Below are positions 5,930-5,983 of a stretch of 5,983 nucleotides of DNA, piece by piece (position 1 is the first letter of the stretch; every line of letters starts with the position of its first letter). Location: positions 1 to 5,983 of the forward strand of contig CAJORC010000080.1 in NCBI GenBank assembly GCA_905236615.1, given 5' to 3'. Position numbers and translations under genes: made by a program. The notes under the pieces were generated by a model, which saw only the letters and a program-made list of their open reading frames with translations, was not told where the DNA came from and made no database searches. This DNA comes from an uncultured Lachnospiraceae bacterium (GTDB lineage Bacteria; Bacillota; Clostridia; Lachnospirales; Lachnospiraceae).

Positions 5930-5983
5930 ATGAGCAATCTCACAACAAGCTCAGCGGGTAAAAGGATTTTGAGTTTACTCGAC
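5930..5983 (+). CDS. Carboxyltransferase subunit of acyl-CoA carboxylase/decarboxylase (partial, N-terminus)
   Basis: Only 18 codons are present and the frame runs off the window. The peptide MSNLTTSSAGKRILSLLD resembles the N-termini of carboxyltransferase subunits found in Clostridia (PccB/MmdA-like, biotin-dependent), where a short Ser/Thr-rich lead is followed by a helix ending LLD before an NSFVEIG-type segment. Such proteins move a carboxyl group between biotin and an acyl-CoA or oxo-acid, in carboxylases or in membrane sodium-pumping decarboxylases. Which of these applies would be shown by downstream genes outside the window. It is separated from scpB by a terminator and has its own promoter, so it starts a new unit unrelated to chromosome segregation. 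The identification is from pattern memory on a very short segment and is tentative. Confidence 0.6.
   Translation, partial: MSNLTTSSAGKRILSLLD

Noticed and set aside
5851..5930. Possible BirA (biotin repressor) operator ahead of a biotin-linked enzyme gene
   Set aside because: The leader has TGTTAA but no matching paired GGTTAACA-type half-site at the usual spacing, so the site is not supported.
1..5983. Defence island, prophage, mobile element, CRISPR array or RNA gene
   Set aside because: No direct-repeat array, transposase, integrase, tRNA- or rRNA-like sequence was found; the genes are co-directional housekeeping genes.

Overview
This is an ordinary-looking stretch of bacterial core genome. 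All genes lie on the + strand, packed tightly, and every product except one is recognisable. Protein sequences and gene order (NAD(P)H-hydrate dehydratase end, alr, CorC-like CBS protein, yebC, scpA-scpB, biotin-type carboxyltransferase) suggest a low-to-moderate GC Clostridia member, most likely Lachnospiraceae. That placement is inferred from family resemblance, not from a search.

Layout. Bases 1-133 hold the last 43 codons of an NAD(P)H-hydrate dehydratase-like gene. A strong sigma-A-type promoter (extended -10 TATAAT) follows at 154-183 and drives a probable seven-gene operon: alr (215-1399), a soluble CorC/YbeX-like CBS-pair protein overlapping alr by 20 bases (1380-2225), a YebC/TACO1 family protein (2279-3007), an uncharacterised 161-residue protein (3037-3522), a cytoplasmic metallophosphoesterase (3527-4327), scpA (4352-5104) and scpB (5115-5723). 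A good intrinsic terminator at 5746-5790 closes the run. A second promoter (extended -10 near 5836-5844), a leader of about 80 bases with a small hairpin, and a strong ribosome-binding site introduce a new gene at 5930. Its first 18 codons resemble the start of an acyl-CoA carboxylase/decarboxylase carboxyltransferase subunit.

How the genes fit together. Alr supplies D-alanine for peptidoglycan. ScpA and ScpB are the non-SMC condensin subunits that load with Smc to organise and segregate chromosomes. YebC-type proteins act in translation and/or transcription, and the CorC/YbeX family has been linked to divalent cation homeostasis and, in E. coli, to ribosome metabolism. The set is therefore a housekeeping growth operon (cell wall, translation, chromosome segregation), not a defence or mobile island. 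I found no transposase, integrase, CRISPR repeat, tRNA, rRNA or phage gene, and no gene-free gap over about 210 bases.

No novel multi-gene system is evident. The points most worth a second look are the uncharacterised 161-residue protein, the loss of the usual carbamylated lysine in Alr, the hairpin in the leader of the last gene, and the distinct codon choice of yebC.
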